Origin: an uncultured beta proteobacterium
GTDB lineage: Bacteria > Pseudomonadota > Gammaproteobacteria > Burkholderiales > Burkholderiaceae_E
DNA: 64,000 nt
Direction: 5' to 3'
NCBI GenBank assembly: GCA_903934295.1
Contig: CAIZNI010000019.1
Location: 1-64,000, forward strand
Shown: piece after piece, positions 34,412 to 43,071 of the stretch
How positions within the stretch are numbered: position 1 is the first letter of the stretch
Layout of the letters: each line of letters opens with the position of its first letter
Position numbers and translations under genes: made by a program
The notes under the pieces: model-generated
What the model saw: the letters and a program-made list of their open reading frames with translations, nothing else
Told to the model about the DNA's origin: nothing
Database searches by the model: none

Positions 34412-35137
34412 GTGGCGGACCTGATGAGACTGCAGGCCGAGAAGCTGCGCGTGCTGCGCGGCGGCAAGGAGGTGCTTTCAGACGTTAGCTTTGCCGTGGC
34501 CCGCGGCGAGGTCTACGGCCTGCTGGGCGGCAACGGCGCGGGCAAGTCCACGACGCTGTCCACCTTTCTGGGCTTTGTGCCCGCCGCCAGCGGCCGGGTG
34601 CTCGTGGGCGGCCTCGATGTCGGCACCGATGTGGCGGCCGCCCGCCGAGCCATGGCCTATCTGCCAGAGGCCGCATCCTTGTACGAACACCTGGATGCAC
34701 GCGAGAACCTGCACTACTTTCTGCAGCTGGCGGGGGTGCAAAGCAGTGCGGCCGACATCGACGCGGCGCTCGACCGCGTGTCGCTGGCTGCTGCAGCGCG
34801 CGGCCTCCATCTGCGCGCTTACTCCAAAGGCATGCGCCAGAAGGTGGCCATCGCGCTGGCCATCCTGCGCGACACCGACATCCTGCTGCTCGATGAGCCG
34901 ACATCCGGGCTGGACCCCACGGCCATCGACGAATTCCACGACCTGGTGCGCGGGCTGGCTGATGCCGGCAAGTCCATCCTGATGGTGACGCACGACGTGT
35001 ACGGCGCCTGCCAAGTGGCTGACCGCATCGGCCTTCTGCGCGACGGGCAGTTGGTGGACCAGTTCGAAGCGCCCGCCAGTGGCCGCATCGACACCGAGAC
35101 CGTGCACCGGGCCTTCTCTGCGAAAGCGGTCGGGTGA
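34412..35137 (+). CDS. ABC transporter ATP-binding protein paired with DUF3526-like permeases
   Basis: A 241-residue ABC ATPase with Walker A LLGGNGAGKSTTL, a non-canonical signature YSKGMRQKVAIALA, Walker B ILLLDEPTSGLDPTA and H-loop MVTHDVYGA. The signature SKGMRQK is typical of ATPases that serve ABC-2-type permeases. The start is taken as GTG 34412; ATG 34424 is an alternative that removes four residues. It follows the receptor by one base and overlaps the first permease (GTGA), forming one operon. Confidence 0.88.
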   Translation: MADLMRLQAEKLRVLRGGKEVLSDVSFAVARGEVYGLLGGNGAGKSTTLSTFLGFVPAASGRVLVGGLDVGTDVAAARRAMAYLPEAASLYEHLDARENLHYFLQLAGVQSSAADIDAALDRVSLAAAARGLHLRAYSKGMRQKVAIALAILRDTDILLLDEPTSGLDPTAIDEFHDLVRGLADAGKSILMVTHDVYGACQVADRIGLLRDGQLVDQFEAPASGRIDTETVHRAFSAKAVG

Positions 35138-36570
35138 AGCGCCTGTTCACCATCGTCGGCGCCGAGTGGCGCTACTGGCAACGTTCACGCCTGGCGCTCG
35201 GTGGGGCCCTGCTGCTGGCAGGGCTGCTGATCGCGACCACGGTGCTGACCACGTTGCGCATGCAGGGCGAAGCTGCGGATCGCGCGCACCACCAAGCCGA
35301 GGCCGAAGCGGTCTTCCTCTCGCAACCCGCCCGCCATCCGCACCGCATGGTGCACTACGGACACTATGTCTTCCGCACGCCGACTCCCTTGTCCTTGTTC
35401 GATCCCGGGCTGGACGCGGTCACGGGCCAGTCGATCTTTCTCGAAGGCCATCGGCAGAACACCGCCATGTTCGCGGCGTCAGGCGCAGGCGCCGACCTGG
35501 GCGGCTTCAGCTGGCTGAGCCCGGCGATGGTCTACCAGCTGTTCGCCCCGCTGCTGGTGATCCTGCTGGGGCATGGCCTGATCGCCCGCGAACGCGAGGC
35601 GGCGACGCTGGCGACCCTGCTTGCGCAAGGCACGCCCGGCCGGGTGCTTCTGGCGGGCAAGGCACTGGCGCTGCTGTCCGTCGTGGTGTTGCTGCTGGTG
35701 CCGCTGGCGATCAGTGCAGGCCTGGCCGTCCGTGCGGGCGAGCAGGCGCTGGCTGCCTGGGCCTTGTTCGGCGCGTATCTGCTGTACCTGGTCATCTGGG
35801 CCGCGCTGGCCTTGCTGGCTTCTGCACTGCTGCGCCGCCGCTCGGCCGCGCTGGCGACCCTGGTGACGCTGTGGATCGCACTGAATCTGGTGCTACCTGC
35901 AGTGGCGGCCAGTTGGGCGTCGAACGCCGCCCCGATGGCGGGTAAGCTCGAGACCGACCTGGCGATGCTGTCGGACCTGCGCAAGCTGGGCGACGGCCAC
36001 AACGCCAACGATCCGGCCTTCGCCCAGCTGCGCGCCGACCTGCTGGCCAAGCACGGCGTGCAACGAGTCGAAGACCTGCCGGTGAATCTGCGCGGCGTTG
36101 TGGCGCAGTTCGGCGAGCAAAAGCTCACCGAGACGCTGAACCGCTACGCCCGCGCACAAGCGGCGGCAGAAACCCGACAGGCGGCCGTGCTGGCCAACCA
36201 GGGCTGGTTCACCCCGTTCCTCGCGGTGGCCGAGGCTTCACGCGCCGTGGTCGGCACCGATCTCGCGCACCACCACCGGTTCCTTCAGGAGGCCGAGGCT
36301 CTGCGCTACGCCTTCGTGCAGGGCCTGAACAAGGTACACGCCGAGAAGCTGGCCTACAGCGACGATGTCCGCCGCAGCGGCGATGCGTCAGCCGAGGAGC
36401 GAACCCGCGTGGACGCTACGAACTGGCAGCTGCTGGATCGCTTTCGTTTCGAACCCGACGCGGCAGGCAGCCGCATCGCCCGGGCGGGTCCGCAGTGGCT
36501 GATGCTGTGCGCCTGGTGCGTCATCCTGGTCGGCACTGGGTTCTGGGCTGGCGGAAGGCTCAAGCCATGA
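35134..36570 (+). CDS. ABC-2-type permease, DUF3526-like, first copy
   Basis: A 478-residue membrane protein: one N-terminal membrane segment (about 20-42), a large extracytoplasmic loop to about 130, a block of membrane segments at about 130-265, a second soluble loop rich in charged helices (about 270-440), and a last membrane segment near 450-470. The EREAATLATLLAQGTPGRVLLAGK loop (in part: EREAATLATLLAQG) is typical of ABC-2/DUF3526 permeases. It overlaps both neighbours and pairs with the second permease. Substrate unknown; context suggests zinc or a zinc chelate. Confidence 0.8.
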   Translation: MKRLFTIVGAEWRYWQRSRLALGGALLLAGLLIATTVLTTLRMQGEAADRAHHQAEAEAVFLSQPARHPHRMVHYGHYVFRTPTPLSLFDPGLDAVTGQSIFLEGHRQNTAMFAASGAGADLGGFSWLSPAMVYQLFAPLLVILLGHGLIAREREAATLATLLAQGTPGRVLLAGKALALLSVVVLLLVPLAISAGLAVRAGEQALAAWALFGAYLLYLVIWAALALLASALLRRRSAALATLVTLWIALNLVLPAVAASWASNAAPMAGKLETDLAMLSDLRKLGDGHNANDPAFAQLRADLLAKHGVQRVEDLPVNLRGVVAQFGEQKLTETLNRYARAQAAAETRQAAVLANQGWFTPFLAVAEASRAVVGTDLAHHHRFLQEAEALRYAFVQGLNKVHAEKLAYSDDVRRSGDASAEERTRVDATNWQLLDRFRFEPDAAGSRIARAGPQWLMLCAWCVILVGTGFWAGGRLKP

Positions 36571-37925
36571 GCCCGCCGGGCCGCCCCAAGGGCGAATACC
36601 GAAGTGCGCAGCACGAAGGTACTTCAGTGAGTGCGCCGTCGGCTTCCGTAGGCACGTGGCCCGCTGTCCGCCACGAGACCGCTTTCCTGGCCCGCGACCG
36701 GTCGGTATGGGCCTGGTGGCTGGTCGTGCTGTGCCTGTCGGTGCTGGCCGTGTCGGCGGGGCTGTCCGAGATCCGCCAGCAGAAGGCCACGATCGAACGC
36801 TTGGTCGAAGCCGACCGCGCCGATCGCCTGAATGTCTTGAAGACGCAGAAGGACTGGGGCGGGGCCGCGTACTACAGCTTCCACCTCACCTTCGACCCGC
36901 CGTCGGACTTCGCATTCGCGGCGCTGGGTCGGCGCGATGACGCGGCCTGGAAACACCGCGTGAGGATGCTGGCACTGGAAGGTCAGATTCATGAGCGCGA
37001 TGCCGGTCATCCCTTGCTGGCCCTGATCGGCCGGTTCGACTTCGCTTTCCTCGCGGCTTTCGTGTTGCCGCTGGTGCTGATCGTGCTGCTGCATGACCTG
37101 CGGGCCAGCGAGCGCGTGGCCGGACGTCATGACCTGCTGGTGGCCACCGCAGGGCACTCGGCACGGCTGTGGCAGCTGCGTGCCGGGCTGCGCGCCAGCG
37201 GTGTGTTCGTGTGTGCCGCGCTCCCGTTGGTGGTGGCTGCCGGCCTGAGCGGCAGCGCCGCGCCGACACTGCTGGCGGCCTGCGCGCTGCTGCTGGGCTA
37301 CGTGCTGTTCTGGACCGCGGTCTGCGCGGCTGTGGCGGCCTGGCAGCAAACGGGCGAAGTGATCCTGGCCACGCTGGTCGCGCTGTGGATCCTGCTGGGT
37401 GTCGTGGTCCCGGCCGCCGGCCGCATGGCCATCGACCGTGCGGTGCCCATACCATCGGGCGCGGACATCATCATGACCCAGCGCGAGGCGGTGAACGATG
37501 CCTGGGACCTGCCCAAGGCCACGACGATGACGGCCTTCGTCGAACGCCATCCGCAGTGGGCGGCCCATGCCGCTGTCGAACGTCCGTTCGAGTGGAAGTG
37601 GTACTACGCCTTCCAGCAGGTGGGTGACCAGAAAGCGCAGGCGCTGTCAGAGGCTTACACCGCAGGCCGCATGACGCGTGACAGGCTGGCCGGCTGGCTG
37701 GCCTTCATCGCGCCGCCCGTGCTGCTGGAGCGTTCGCTGCAGGCGCTGGCGGGAACCGATGTACGGGCGTCGCTGGCGTACGAGGCCAGGGTACGGGACT
37801 TTCATGCCGCGTTGCGAGCGTTCTACTACCCGCGGCTCTTTCTTGACGAGCGCTTCGATCCGGCAGCGTTCGACGCCTTGCCACACTTCACGGTTCGGTC
37901 CGCTGCCGACTCCCGCATCCGGTAA
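36567..37925 (+). CDS. ABC-2-type permease, DUF3526-like, second copy
   Basis: A 452-residue homologue of the preceding permease with the same layout: membrane segment at about 48-68, extracytoplasmic loop, membrane block at about 155-290, soluble loop and C-terminal part. The first about 20 residues, SPPGRPKGEYRSAQHEGTSV, are hydrophilic and unlike the first permease; I recall this peptide at the N-termini of unrelated betaproteobacterial proteins, so it may be an inserted repeat. An in-frame GTG at 36627 would start just after it (MSAPSASVGTW). The ATG 36567 overlaps the previous stop. Confidence 0.78.
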   Translation: MSPPGRPKGEYRSAQHEGTSVSAPSASVGTWPAVRHETAFLARDRSVWAWWLVVLCLSVLAVSAGLSEIRQQKATIERLVEADRADRLNVLKTQKDWGGAAYYSFHLTFDPPSDFAFAALGRRDDAAWKHRVRMLALEGQIHERDAGHPLLALIGRFDFAFLAAFVLPLVLIVLLHDLRASERVAGRHDLLVATAGHSARLWQLRAGLRASGVFVCAALPLVVAAGLSGSAAPTLLAACALLLGYVLFWTAVCAAVAAWQQTGEVILATLVALWILLGVVVPAAGRMAIDRAVPIPSGADIIMTQREAVNDAWDLPKATTMTAFVERHPQWAAHAAVERPFEWKWYYAFQQVGDQKAQALSEAYTAGRMTRDRLAGWLAFIAPPVLLERSLQALAGTDVRASLAYEARVRDFHAALRAFYYPRLFLDERFDPAAFDALPHFTVRSAADSRIR

Positions 37926-37934
37926 CCTCGATGC

Positions 37935-38390
37935 ATGGAACGCAACACTCGCCAGCGCAGCGCCATCCGCGACGCCATCGCCCAGGCCGACCGCCCGCTG
38001 CTGCCGCAAGAGGTGCTGGAAGCGGCCCAGCACGACGTGCCAGGGCTGGGCATCGCGACGGTCTACCGCAACCTCAAGGCATTGGTGCAGGAAGGCGAGT
38101 TGCAGCCGGTGAACCTGCCCGGCGAGAACCCGCGCTTCGAGTTGGTGGGGCATCAGCACCATCACCACTTCCAGTGCCGGCAGTGCCAGCGCGTGTTCGA
38201 TGTGCACGCCTGCCCGGGCGACCTGGGACGCCTGGCACCACAAGGCTTCACGGTGGACGACCACGACCTGACCCTGTACGGACGTTGCAAGGACTGCGTG
38301 GCGCCTGCGGACAAATCAGTCAAACGCAAGGCGTCCGATTCAGGCACCCACAACCACGCCAGCACGCACACCCACCGGCATCGCAGCTGA
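37935..38390 (+). CDS. zur: Zur-like Fur-family metal-responsive repressor
   Basis: A 151-residue Fur-family regulator: an N-terminal winged helix (QEVLEAAQHDVPGLGIATVY, RNLKAL recognition helix), the metal site HQHHHHFQCRQC and structural zinc cysteines 81, 84, 118 and 121. The C-terminus is unusual: Lys/Arg then a His/Thr-rich tail (THNHASTHTHRHRS). Neighbouring zinc importers make Zur the best guess; it would repress uptake genes when zinc is sufficient. It follows the permease by nine bases and precedes the zinc ABC importer. Confidence 0.8.
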   Translation: MERNTRQRSAIRDAIAQADRPLLPQEVLEAAQHDVPGLGIATVYRNLKALVQEGELQPVNLPGENPRFELVGHQHHHHFQCRQCQRVFDVHACPGDLGRLAPQGFTVDDHDLTLYGRCKDCVAPADKSVKRKASDSGTHNHASTHTHRHRS

Positions 38391-38406
38391 AGCTGCGGGG
38401 GCGGCC

Positions 38407-38496
38407 GTGCTGAGCGCCAGCGCCGGTGTGCGCCTGCTGCTGGCCAGCGCCGTCGTGGGCGTTTTGTGGCTGGCGGTGGCCTGGGCGCTGACATGA
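38407..38496 (+). CDS. Possible 29-residue membrane peptide coupled to the zinc ATPase gene
   Basis: A GTG-started frame, LSASAGVRLLLASAVVGVLW followed by LAVAWALT, whose TGA overlaps the ATG of the next gene (ATGA). Nearly all of it is one hydrophobic segment. It could be a small membrane subunit, a coupling leader, or chance. No ribosome-binding site is obvious. Confidence 0.3.
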   Translation: MLSASAGVRLLLASAVVGVLWLAVAWALT

Positions 38497-39239
38497 ACGC
38501 TGCCAGCACCCCGGCCGTTACCTTGCGCGACCTCACGGTGTCCTACCGCGGGCATCCGGCTGTACATCACCTCAGCGGCGCGTTCGCTGCCGGCATGTTG
38601 ACGGCCGTGGTCGGCCCCAATGGTGCGGGCAAGAGCACGCTGCTGGGCGCGCTGGGCGGCACGATCCGCGACTTCAAAGGCCGCATCGAGCGCGACCTGT
38701 CACAACGCGTGGCCTACCTGCCGCAGGCCTCGGCGCTGGACCGCAGCTTTCCGGTGCGCGTGCACGAGATGGTGGCCATGGGCTTGTGGTCGCGCATCGG
38801 CAGCTTCGCCGGCCTGCGGCCAGAAGACCGCAGCGGTGTCGACCAGGCGCTGGCCGCCGTGGGCCTGAGCGGGTTCGGGGCTCGCTGGCTGGGCGAGTTG
38901 TCGGCCGGCCAGGCGCAACGTGTGCTGTTCGCGCGCGTGCTGTTGCAAGACGCCGGCTTGATCCTGTTGGACGAGCCCTTCAACGCCATCGACGCGCGCA
39001 CCACGGCCGACTTGCTGGCGCTGCTCCATCGCTGGAAGCAGGAGGCGCGCACCGTGATCGCCGTGCTGCATGACATTGAACAGGTGCGCGAGCACTTCGA
39101 GCAGGTGCTGCTGCTGGCCCGCGAACGTGTGGCCTGGGGGCCGACGGCCGAGGTGCTCAAGGCCGAGCATCTGTTCAAGGCGCGGCAGATGGCCGAGGCC
39201 TGGGACGAGGCGGCGCCGCGCTGCGAGGTGTCGGCATGA
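38493..39239 (+). CDS. Zinc/manganese ABC importer ATP-binding protein (AztA/ZnuC-like)
   Basis: A 248-residue ATPase with Walker A GPNGAGKST (residues 41-49), signature LSAGQAQRVLFARVLLQ, Walker B LILLDEPFNAIDARTTADLL and H-loop IAVLHDIEQV. The DEPFNAID form is characteristic of ZnuC/AztA-type metal importers. ATG 38493 is chosen: it starts the family-typical N-terminus and overlaps the short upstream frame. It overlaps the permease gene downstream (ATGA), giving an ATPase-permease-binding protein operon. Confidence 0.88.
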   Translation: MNAASTPAVTLRDLTVSYRGHPAVHHLSGAFAAGMLTAVVGPNGAGKSTLLGALGGTIRDFKGRIERDLSQRVAYLPQASALDRSFPVRVHEMVAMGLWSRIGSFAGLRPEDRSGVDQALAAVGLSGFGARWLGELSAGQAQRVLFARVLLQDAGLILLDEPFNAIDARTTADLLALLHRWKQEARTVIAVLHDIEQVREHFEQVLLLARERVAWGPTAEVLKAEHLFKARQMAEAWDEAAPRCEVSA

Positions 39240-40114
39240 GCGTGGCTTTCGCGTCCTTGCTGGAACCGTTCATCGAGTTCCCGTTCATGCGCCGGGCGTT
39301 GGTAGCCACCCTGGCGTTGTCGCTGGGGTGCGCACCGATCGGCTGCGTGCTGGTGCTGCGTCGCATGAGCCTGGTGGGCGACGCAATGGCGCACGCTGTG
39401 CTGCCGGGCGCAGCTGCCGGCTTCCTGCTGGCAGGCCTGTCGCTACCCGCCATGAGCCTGGGCGGCTTCGTTGCCGCGCTGGCCGTGGCGCTGGCGGCCG
39501 GCTTCGTCACCCGCAGCACGCCGCAGCGGGAAGACGCCAGCTTCGCGGCCTTCTACCTGATCGCTCTGGCGCTGGGCGTGCTGCTGGTGTCCTTGCGCGG
39601 CAGCCAGGTCGACCTGATGCACATGCTGTTCGGCAGCGTGCTGGCGGTGGACGACACGGCGCTGCTGCAGATCGCCGTGGTGGCCAGCGTCACGCTGTGG
39701 ACGCTGGCGCTGATGTACCGGCCGCTGGTGCTGGAAAGCTTTGACCCCGGCTTCCTGCGCAGCGTGGGCGGGCCCGGGGCGCGCGCGCACATGCTGCTGC
39801 TGGTACTGCTGGTAGCCAACCTGGTCAGCGCCTTCCAGGCCCTGGGCACGCTGATGGCTGTGGGGCTGATGATGCTGCCGGCCGCCGCCGCGCGGTTCTG
39901 GGTGGCGAGCCTGCCGGCGATGGCTGCGCTGTCGGTGGCCATCGGCGCGGTGTCCGGCGCCGCCGGACTGCTGCTGAGCTACCACGCCGAGTTGCCATCC
40001 GGCCCCTGCATCGTGCTGGTTTGCGGTGGTGCCTACATCGCCTCGGTTCTGTTCGGCGCTCGTGACGGCATCGTCACGCGACGCTTTCTGGCTGCGTCCC
40101 ACCTCACCCGTTGA
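39236..40114 (+). CDS. Zinc/manganese ABC importer permease (AztB/ZnuB-like)
   Basis: A 292-residue polytopic protein of the ABC-3 (ZnuB/MntB/AztB) family, with about eight or nine membrane segments. Typical features are FMRRALVATLALSLGCAPIG and LVLRRMSLVGDAMAHAVLPG near the N-terminus (the conserved R.MSL.GDA..H...PG box) and the segment FQALGTLMAVGLMMLPAAAA. Length matches the family. It overlaps the ATPase gene and ends 5 bases before the binding-protein ATG. Confidence 0.92.
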   Translation: MSVAFASLLEPFIEFPFMRRALVATLALSLGCAPIGCVLVLRRMSLVGDAMAHAVLPGAAAGFLLAGLSLPAMSLGGFVAALAVALAAGFVTRSTPQREDASFAAFYLIALALGVLLVSLRGSQVDLMHMLFGSVLAVDDTALLQIAVVASVTLWTLALMYRPLVLESFDPGFLRSVGGPGARAHMLLLVLLVANLVSAFQALGTLMAVGLMMLPAAAARFWVASLPAMAALSVAIGAVSGAAGLLLSYHAELPSGPCIVLVCGGAYIASVLFGARDGIVTRRFLAASHLTR

Positions 40115-40119
40115 AAACC

Positions 40120-41013
40120 ATGACTCTGAACCGTCGTCAAACCCTCCAGCTCGGCAGTGTCGCCTTGGCCGCGCTGCATCCCCTGGCGACCCGCGCGCAA
40201 GCCTCGGCACCCCGCGTCGTCGCCAGCTTTTCCCTGCTTGCCGACATGGCGCAGGAACTGGCGCCCGTCGGTGTGCAGGTCACCGCGCTGGTCGGGCCCA
40301 ACGCGGACGCTCATGTCTACGAGCCCAGCCCTGCCGACGGCAAACGCCTCGCCCAGGCCGACCTGGTGTTGATCAACGGCCTGGGCTTCGAGGGCTGGAT
40401 CGAGCGCATGGTGAAGGTGTCGGGCTACCGCGGCACGGTCGCTGTGGCCAGCCAGGGCATCCGCGCACGAACCGGCGGTCACCACGATACCGATCCCCAT
40501 GCCTGGCAAGACTTGACGCTGGCGCGGCGCTACGCCACGAACATCAGCGCCGCCTTCACGCAGCGCTGGCCTGCGCAGCGCGACGAGATCGCCCGGCGCG
40601 GCGCGGACTACTTGGCCCGCATCGATGGCCTGGACAAGCAGGTGCGCGAGTGGCTGGGTGCGGTGCCGCGCGCCCAGCGCCGTGTCATCACCTCGCACGA
40701 CGCCTTCAACTACTTCGGTGCCGCCTACGGGGTGGACTTCCTGGCGCCGCAAGGCTGGAACACGCACAGCGAACCTTCAGCCGCCGCCGTGGCGCGCCTG
40801 ATCCGGCAGATCAAGAAGGACGGCGTGCGCGCGATCTTCATCGAAAACATCAGCGACCCGCGGCTGGTCGAGCGCATCGCCCGCGAAGGCGGTGTGCGCA
40901 TCGGCGGAACCCTGTACTCCGACGCCCTGTCCAAACCCGACGGGCCTGCGCCGACCTACCTGCGCTTGATCGAACACAACGCGCGCAGCCTGGCTGCCGC
41001 GCTGCAGGCCTGA
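40120..41013 (+). CDS. Zinc-binding periplasmic protein (AztC/ZnuA-like)
   Basis: A 297-residue cluster A-I metal-binding protein. It begins with a Tat-like or Sec signal (NRRQTLQLGSVALAALHPLA) and has the expected metal ligands: His65 in ADAHVYEPS, His127 in DPHAWQD, His193 in TSHDAFNYFG and Asp268 in LYSDALS. A short HHD stretch at 121-123 replaces the long His-rich loop of ZnuA, as in AztC. A TTG at 40111 overlapping the permease stop is a possible alternative start (three extra residues). Confidence 0.9.
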   Translation: MTLNRRQTLQLGSVALAALHPLATRAQASAPRVVASFSLLADMAQELAPVGVQVTALVGPNADAHVYEPSPADGKRLAQADLVLINGLGFEGWIERMVKVSGYRGTVAVASQGIRARTGGHHDTDPHAWQDLTLARRYATNISAAFTQRWPAQRDEIARRGADYLARIDGLDKQVREWLGAVPRAQRRVITSHDAFNYFGAAYGVDFLAPQGWNTHSEPSAAAVARLIRQIKKDGVRAIFIENISDPRLVERIAREGGVRIGGTLYSDALSKPDGPAPTYLRLIEHNARSLAAALQA

Positions 41014-41044
41014 ATCACCACTGCCACCCACCTGAGGAGATCCG

Positions 41045-41584
41045 ATGAACCGACCGACCCTTGTTTTGTGCATGACTTGCCTGGCCTTCGCTGCGGCCCC
41101 AGCCTGGTCGGCGGGCAAGGCGCACGAACACGGCGCGCTGAAGCTCGACGTGGCGATCGAAGGCAACAAGCTCACGATCGCGATGGAAGCGCCGCTGGAC
41201 AACCTGCTCGGGTTCGAGCGCGCGCCGCGCACCGATGCCGAGCGCAAGGCGGCCGCCGAGGTACTGGCCCGGCTGCGCAGCCCGACCCAGGGCAAGGCGC
41301 TGTTCAGCGCAGACGCCGCCGCGCAATGCACGCTGAGCAAGGCCGAAGTGAATGCGCCAGTGATCGAGCCCGGCGCCAAGCCGGCAACGAAGGACGAACA
41401 TGCCGACCTTGATGCCAGCTACGAGTTCAGCTGTGCGCAGCCTGCCGAACTGCGCAGCCTGGACGTCGGGCTTTTCGACGCCTACAAACGCATCCAGCGC
41501 ATCGACGTGCAGGTGGCGGGGGCGAAGTCCCAGTCGAAGGTGACCTTGAAGCGGCCAGCGCGCAGTGTCAAGCTGGTGCGGTGA
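41045..41584 (+). CDS. zrgA: ZrgA-family (DUF2796) zinc uptake protein
   Basis: A 179-residue secreted protein with signal peptide (residues 1-22, ending AWSA) and the DUF2796 start GKAHEHGALKLDVAIEGNKL, followed by the conserved PLDNLLGFERAPRTDAERKA block. DUF2796 proteins (ZrgA in Vibrio cholerae) belong to a zinc-repressed uptake system. A good ribosome-binding site (gaggaga) precedes the ATG. The gene follows the binding protein by 31 bp and is probably in the same operon. Confidence 0.85.
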   Translation: MNRPTLVLCMTCLAFAAAPAWSAGKAHEHGALKLDVAIEGNKLTIAMEAPLDNLLGFERAPRTDAERKAAAEVLARLRSPTQGKALFSADAAAQCTLSKAEVNAPVIEPGAKPATKDEHADLDASYEFSCAQPAELRSLDVGLFDAYKRIQRIDVQVAGAKSQSKVTLKRPARSVKLVR

Positions 41585-41784
41585 CCAGGGACATCGTAAC
41601 TGGCTCGCCGGCATGGCGGCGAACGGCAGCTAACTGGAGCAAGCCTGAACGGCTGGAATTGGCCGGGGGCGGACATAGCAGGCTGCGGATCCGAATGACC
41701 GAGATCAGTCTGTAGCCGTCGCCCCGGCGTATCGGATAGCCCCAGCGCGATAGACGCTCATCTACAACGAACGGCAGCGCCCCA

Positions 41785-43044
41785 TCACACCGGCGCCGCC
41801 GTCGTCACCACCTTCATGCTCGGCGGCAACAGCGTCGGCGTATGGCTATCCCCCGCCACCCACGCATCGATCATGTCCGCCCACTCCTGCAGCATGTGGC
41901 GCCGCTGCTCGGCGTACTCGGCCTTGTTGTAGACCCCGCGCGATGAGCGGCCGTCCTCGTGGGCAAGGCATTTCTCGATCCAGTCGCCGTTGAAGCCCAG
42001 CTCGTTCAGGATGGTCGACCCCGTGCGCCGCAGGTCGTGCACGGTGAACGGCGCCAGCGGCAGGTTCGACTCCTTGGCCTTCTCGGCGATCACCTGGGTC
42101 ACTCGGTTGAGCGTGGCCTTCGACATGCAGCGATCGGCGTCGTAGCGCGAAGGCAGGACGAACTTCGACCCGGCCGCGCAGGTGTGCAGCGCGATGAAGA
42201 TGTCGAGCGCCTGCTGCGACAGGTAGACGTTGTGCGGCTTGCCCGTCTTCATCCGCGACTTCGGGATCGACCAGACTGCGTTCTCGAAGTCGATCTCGTC
42301 CCAGGTCGCCTCGATCAGTTCGCTCTTGCGTACCAGCGTGAGCAGCACAAGGCGCAGGGCCAGCCGAATGGTCGGCAGCGTCGCTGTCGTCTCCAGCAGG
42401 CGGTGCATCAGCCGGATCTCGGAGGGCGACAGCGCCCTATCTTTCGGCACGAAGGTGGCGATCGACGAAGGCCCGACCTCGTCGGCAGGGTTCGGCGCCT
42501 TCTCGCCGTGCATGGCCGCGTAGGCGAACACGAGCTTGACGATCTCGCGGGCGATGACGGCCGTGGCCGGCGCACCGCGCCCCTTGATCTTGGCGCACAG
42601 GGCGCGCAGGTCCTCGGGCCCGATCTCGGCCATGCGGCGGTTCTGGAAGACCGGAAGGATGTCCCGGTCGATGATCGTCTTGCGCATGGCCTTGGTGCTG
42701 TCCGCCATGCGGTGCTCGGCCAGCCAGCGCTTGGTGTATTCGCCGAAGGTCTGGGCCTCGGCCTGGCGGCTCTTCTCGCGCTGCTTTTCCTGCGCGGGCG
42801 AGATGCCCTGCGCGATGGCCTTGCGCGCCTCCATGCAGCGCTCCCGAGCCATCAGCAGGGAGATCCCGTCCTTCGTGCCGTAGCGACCGATGGTGAGCGT
42901 CTCGCGCCGCCCGTTCAGGCGGTAGTCCATCCGAAAGCTGATGGTGCCGCGCGGGGTGACGACCACGTAGAGCCCGTCACGGTCGGCGACCTTGTAGAGC
43001 GAAGCCTGCGACTTCAGCCCTCGCAGCGTGCCATCTGACAGCAT
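41785..43044 (-). CDS. int: P4-type tyrosine integrase, guaA-associated
   Basis: A 419-residue integrase with the arm-binding N-terminal domain of P4-like integrases (SLYKVADRDGLYVVVTPRGT), a core-binding domain around 110-210, and a catalytic domain with TLVRKSELIEATWDEID (Arg), HDLRRTGSTIL (His-x-x-Arg), CLAHEDGRSS (His) and GVYNKAEY (nucleophile Tyr). All catalytic residues are present, so it looks active. It is transcribed away from guaA-proximal sequence, with its start about 300 bp from the guaA 3' end; integrases of this kind commonly insert islands at that site. Confidence 0.93.
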   Translation of the reverse strand: MLSDGTLRGLKSQASLYKVADRDGLYVVVTPRGTISFRMDYRLNGRRETLTIGRYGTKDGISLLMARERCMEARKAIAQGISPAQEKQREKSRQAEAQTFGEYTKRWLAEHRMADSTKAMRKTIIDRDILPVFQNRRMAEIGPEDLRALCAKIKGRGAPATAVIAREIVKLVFAYAAMHGEKAPNPADEVGPSSIATFVPKDRALSPSEIRLMHRLLETTATLPTIRLALRLVLLTLVRKSELIEATWDEIDFENAVWSIPKSRMKTGKPHNVYLSQQALDIFIALHTCAAGSKFVLPSRYDADRCMSKATLNRVTQVIAEKAKESNLPLAPFTVHDLRRTGSTILNELGFNGDWIEKCLAHEDGRSSRGVYNKAEYAEQRRHMLQEWADMIDAWVAGDSHTPTLLPPSMKVVTTAAPV

Positions 43045-43071
43045 CGGCGATCCCTCCTTGGCGGAGAATTC

